Source: Saprospiraceae bacterium
Lineage (GTDB): Bacteria; Bacteroidota; Bacteroidia; Chitinophagales; Saprospiraceae
DNA: 64,000 nucleotides
Direction of reading: 5' to 3'
Assembly (NCBI GenBank): GCA_016710265.1
Contig: JADJJL010000006.1
Coordinates: 434,001 to 498,000 of the forward strand
Under the pieces are notes generated by a model that saw only the letters and a list, made by a program, of their open reading frames with translations, searched no databases and was not told the origin of the DNA. Of the stretch, positions 61,209 through 64,000 are shown piece by piece. The position numbers were made by a program, and so were the translations under genes. The stretch's first letter is position 1; each line of letters starts with the position of its first letter.

Positions 61209-61862
61209 TCATTCCCCCTCAAAAATAACCGATCCCACTCTGATCATCGTGGCGCCTTCCTCTAGTGCAATTAAATAATCTGAGGACATTCCCATGGAGA
61301 CTTCGGTAAAGTCTGATTTGTTTTGGAAAAAGCTCTTTTTTAGTTCGGTGAAATGGGAATATAAAGTTTGAAATTCTTGTCTTGTGATATGAGCGGCTAG
61401 ACTTCCAATGCCCATGACTCCTTTTATGCGAATGGCATCCAATTGATCCCAGGGATCTTGCTCCAAAGAGCGAATTAAATCCTCCCAAAGAAAGCCGGAT
61501 TTTTCCTGATCATTTGATATTTTAATTTGAATCAGAAGATCCATAGTTTTATGCTGTTTTATGGATTCTTTGTGAATCGTTTGGGCAAGTTTAAAGCTAT
61601 CCAAAGAATGGATCAAACTGCTAACTTCTACTGCATCTTTTACCTTATTGCTTTGTAAATGTCCAATGAGATGCCAGTTTATGTCTTTCGGTAAACTTTG
61701 CTGGTTTTTAAGCAACGATTGCACCTTGTTTTCTGCAAACAGTCTCTGACCCTCCTTATAAATTTTTAAAATGGAATCGGGAGATTGGTTTTTAGACACT
61801 ACCAGGAGTTTTGCTCCGTTTAGTTCACATTGTTTTAGTATTTGATGATAATCTGCAATCAT
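61209..61862 (-). CDS. YggS-family pyridoxal phosphate homeostasis protein
   Basis: 217 aa alanine-racemase-fold PLP-binding protein: LLVVSKNQSPDSILKIYKEG (PLP Lys), FAENKVQSLLKN, WHLIGHLQSNKVKD and the C-terminal VSMGMSSDYLIALEEGATMI. Keeps PLP and amino-acid homeostasis. It is the last gene of the pabB-pabC-yggS string; the stop and start overlap. Confidence 0.93.
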   Translation of the reverse strand: MIADYHQILKQCELNGAKLLVVSKNQSPDSILKIYKEGQRLFAENKVQSLLKNQQSLPKDINWHLIGHLQSNKVKDAVEVSSLIHSLDSFKLAQTIHKESIKQHKTMDLLIQIKISNDQEKSGFLWEDLIRSLEQDPWDQLDAIRIKGVMGIGSLAAHITRQEFQTLYSHFTELKKSFFQNKSDFTEVSMGMSSDYLIALEEGATMIRVGSVIFEGE

Positions 61863-62461
61863 GGGTTTATAATCAATTGAATGGGGTAAATATGGGTTTG
61901 TTCAAGGGGATTCAGAGCATTGATCAAAGCAAATTTTTCAAAACGGGGTAAATCCTGTATGGCGATTTCTGCTTCCTGTATTTTATTTTGTTTTAACAAA
62001 GCAGATCTCATGGTACCTGGCAATAAATAACTAGTTGGTGTCCACCATTTTTTTCCATCATAAAATATTAAATTGGCGAAAGAGGCATCAGTAATAAAAT
62101 TATTTTTAAGCATTATAATTTCTTCATTCGGCTTGAGATTTCGTTTATAATGCTCGATCAACTGCCGATCGGTAAATTTGAAATTATAATTTAATTCATT
62201 GGAATGAATCAGAATAAAATTTTCAAATTTTTGGGCTTCGTATCTTTGGAATTGACAGAGTTGATGGTCGTAATGGTAGGATATTTTTAGTTTATAATGG
62301 CCTTGTTCCGGCAACTCCATTTTAGATAAAAACTCTTTCAACTGGAGCACTTTTTTATTCGGATAAAATTTATAAAATGTGCGATCCACCCTGTGTTGGT
62401 GCTCTTCCAGATTTTCAATCCGTGCCTTTCGCAGACTGATGGATTCAAAAAATGGGAACAT
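61859..62461 (-). CDS. Aminotransferase class IV (PabC-like)
   Basis: 200 aa, shorter than most class IV enzymes (about 270). The PLP Lys is in NYNFKFTDRQLIEHYKR, followed by EEIIMLKNNFITDASFANLI and SYLLPGTMRSALL, the blocks of 4-amino-4-deoxychorismate lyase-type enzymes in Bacteroidota. It sits between pabB and yggS and overlaps both, so it most likely supplies the lyase step to p-aminobenzoate. Confidence 0.82.
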   Translation of the reverse strand: MFPFFESISLRKARIENLEEHQHRVDRTFYKFYPNKKVLQLKEFLSKMELPEQGHYKLKISYHYDHQLCQFQRYEAQKFENFILIHSNELNYNFKFTDRQLIEHYKRNLKPNEEIIMLKNNFITDASFANLIFYDGKKWWTPTSYLLPGTMRSALLKQNKIQEAEIAIQDLPRFEKFALINALNPLEQTHIYPIQLIINP

Positions 62462-63422
62462 ATATTTTATTGATCATTTCCTGGTATTCTTTTTGGGGTT
62501 CGGAGTCAAATGTTATTCCTCCTCCGGATTTAAAAACCAATTTGTTGTCTATTTTTTCAATAAAGCGAATCATCACTGCCACTTCGAGCGAATTTTTAGA
62601 ACCAACGCCAAACACCCCGGTGTAAAAGCCTCTTTGATGATTTTCAATTTGCTCTATGATTTCAAGCGTTTTTTTCTTGGGCGCTCCGGTGACTGATCCG
62701 GCAGGCAACATCCGATCTAACAAAGCACCAAAATCATTTTCAAATTCAGGTCTAAGGGTTCCTTGTATTTGACTACTCATTTGTAATAATTCTCCATCAT
62801 GGGTTTTTATTCTGTCTATATATTTAAATCTGCTGACAGACACATCTCGCGCCACGATGTGCAGATCATTGCGCAATAAATCGATGATGGTATAATGCTC
62901 TGCGTCTTCTTTGCTGTCTTGAATAAGAATATTTTCTGCATTGGGCACAGCAGCATTGATCGTACCTTTCATGGGGAAAGTAAAAATATCCGTGCCATCA
63001 ATTTTTATAAAACATTCCGGAGAAAATACGACAAATCGATCCTTGACCCAAAGTTTGTATTTGGCGTGTGCAATTTGAAATAATTCCGGTAGATCTAAAT
63101 CTGTTTCTAATTCTGAACTGCATGTGAGATTGGTCAAATAACTGTTCCCATTTTCAATTTCATTTTGGAGTTTAGTGAACATACTATAATATTCACCAAA
63201 ACTAATGGGTTTTGATTTTAATTGAATCTTTTGATCCGATCTATTGGGAGCAAGATTTTGCCCATGAATGCTATATTGAATTTGGGCGGGGTCTAAACTC
63301 GAAATCGCGGAACAAAATCCTTCTGTTTTATTAAAATTGAGAATAAATAAAAAGGGGATGTCCTTGTTTTGAAAATCGCTGATATTCTGAATGGTTTGTC
63401 GGTAAGTCTGGAAGAAAGGCAT
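62445..63422 (-). CDS. pabB: Aminodeoxychorismate synthase component I
   Basis: 325 aa, the short Bacteroidota form without the N-terminal domain of E. coli PabB. Chorismate-binding blocks FTFPMKGTINAAVPNAENI, LRNDLHIVARDVSVSRF, GSVTGAPKKKTLEIIEQIEN and SGGGITFDSEPQKEYQE are intact. The ATG at 63422 lies 4 bases after a TAATTTTG box. Divergent from the pabA-like gene, whose product would supply ammonia. Confidence 0.92.
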   Translation of the reverse strand: MPFFQTYRQTIQNISDFQNKDIPFLFILNFNKTEGFCSAISSLDPAQIQYSIHGQNLAPNRSDQKIQLKSKPISFGEYYSMFTKLQNEIENGNSYLTNLTCSSELETDLDLPELFQIAHAKYKLWVKDRFVVFSPECFIKIDGTDIFTFPMKGTINAAVPNAENILIQDSKEDAEHYTIIDLLRNDLHIVARDVSVSRFKYIDRIKTHDGELLQMSSQIQGTLRPEFENDFGALLDRMLPAGSVTGAPKKKTLEIIEQIENHQRGFYTGVFGVGSKNSLEVAVMIRFIEKIDNKLVFKSGGGITFDSEPQKEYQEMINKIYVPIF

Positions 63423-63426
63423 TCGG

Positions 63427-63434
63427 CAAAATTA
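63427..63434 (-). promoter_or_regulatory. -7 box TAATTTTG next to the pabB start
   Basis: Exact TAnnTTTG on the minus strand, ending 4 bases before the pabB ATG. Confidence 0.45.
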
Positions 63435-63464
63435 GTTAATTTTACCCTTGCAAAATAGATTCTA

Positions 63465-64000
63465 TTGGAGAACAGACCGATTGTTATTATTGACCACGAT
63501 GATTCATTCACGCATAATTTAGTGGGCTTGGTAGAATCGGCTGGTGGGACTGCCGTGGTCATTTCCTACCACCAAATCTCAAATTTTGATTTTTCCGATT
63601 ATCAAAAAATTATTCTTTCACCAGGACCCGGTGTACCCAACGATTATCCTTTGACTTTCAATTGGATAGCAACATATCACCCACATAAAACTATTTTGGG
63701 TATCTGTCTCGGACATCAAATATTGGCCAATTATTTTGGATTGGAATTACTGCATCAGAGTAGGGTTGTGCACGGCAAGCGAAAGATCTGCATTCAAACG
63801 CATGCTTCAGAGCATTCAATTTTAAAGAATTTGCCGGAAAGCTTTAAGGTAGGCCTTTACCACAGTTGGTTTATTGCAGAACCTGGTACAAACCATCAGA
63901 TGAAATGTACTTGCAGATCTGAAGATGGACAAATTATGGGATTGGTGCATCAAAACCTGCCCATTGAGTGTTTTCAATTTCACCCTGAGTCATACATGAC
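63465..64000 (+). CDS. Glutamine amidotransferase PabA/TrpG (partial)
   Basis: Runs off the right edge; 178 codons are seen. The TTG at 63465 is the first start after an in-frame stop at 63456. Class I amidotransferase: IIDHDDSFTHNLVGLVE, ILSPGPGVPNDY, the catalytic Cys in LGICLGHQILA and the His-x-Glu in FQFHPESY near the edge. Beside pabB and pabC it is most likely the amidotransferase for aminodeoxychorismate synthase, perhaps shared with anthranilate synthase. Confidence 0.9.
   Translation, partial: MENRPIVIIDHDDSFTHNLVGLVESAGGTAVVISYHQISNFDFSDYQKIILSPGPGVPNDYPLTFNWIATYHPHKTILGICLGHQILANYFGLELLHQSRVVHGKRKICIQTHASEHSILKNLPESFKVGLYHSWFIAEPGTNHQMKCTCRSEDGQIMGLVHQNLPIECFQFHPESYM

Overview
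The window is from a Bacteroidota chromosome, probably in or near the Saprospiria/Chitinophagia. The evidence is: two proteins ending in type IX secretion (T9SS) sorting-type domains plus an EndA-type nuclease with the same kind of tail; a SprB repeat; a PorV/PorQ-like barrel; a Bacteroidota-only hypothetical family; futalosine hydrolase; a bacillithiol deacetylase; and repeated TAnnTTTG -7 promoter boxes with no consistent Shine-Dalgarno sequences. The DNA is AT-rich.

Layout. 1-13.9 kb is ordinary chromosome: redoxin-dockerin (partial), lipB, thioesterase, pepT, DCC protein, tmRNA, DinB-like protein, a secreted T9SS protein, fabH-like, bshB1, PorV-like, HerA-like ATPase, ung and a large T9SS/SprB protein. 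At 13.93 kb a tRNA-Arg(TCT) is followed by four tandem ~360-bp units. Each unit has a terminator hairpin, an 80-aa GIY-YIG nuclease gene and a re-created 3' end of the same tRNA, broken up by 24-nt hairpin elements. 15.4-32.3 kb is a defence island between perfect 36-nt direct repeats that contain the same hairpin element. It holds a Fic/VbhA toxin-antitoxin pair, an Abi/HEPN-like gene, a toxin-antitoxin-SecB-like chaperone (TAC) module, a type I restriction-modification operon with an XRE controller, KilA-N and four-helix-bundle genes, and a minus-strand cluster of DUF262, HEPN RNase, OLD-type ATPase-TOPRIM and CBS-HEPN genes. The right repeat abuts the 3' end of a different tRNA. No integrase is visible.

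32.4-64 kb is again core chromosome: ribH, pdhA, recF-DUF721, mqnB, a deoxynucleoside kinase, an ABC ATPase, cobalamin adenosyltransferase with small membrane and cysteine-rich neighbours, M1 peptidase, ribA-mazG, endonuclease I, YjbR, an FAD oxidoreductase, a ~1985-aa alpha-2-macroglobulin, DUF697-SHOCT, photolyase, TPR lipoprotein, Spo0M-like, a membrane Fe-S/CCG redox pair, a phosphoribosyltransferase, YggS, and the folate branch genes pabC-pabB facing pabA.

Five genes (DCC, bshB1, ung, alpha-2-macroglobulin, photolyase) carry a single frameshift, each at a short homopolymer, with the rest of the protein intact in the next frame. This looks like long-read assembly error rather than gene decay. 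The most interesting signal is the tRNA-linked GIY-YIG/hairpin element and its apparent use as the boundary of the defence island; second is the TAC module with a candidate operator.
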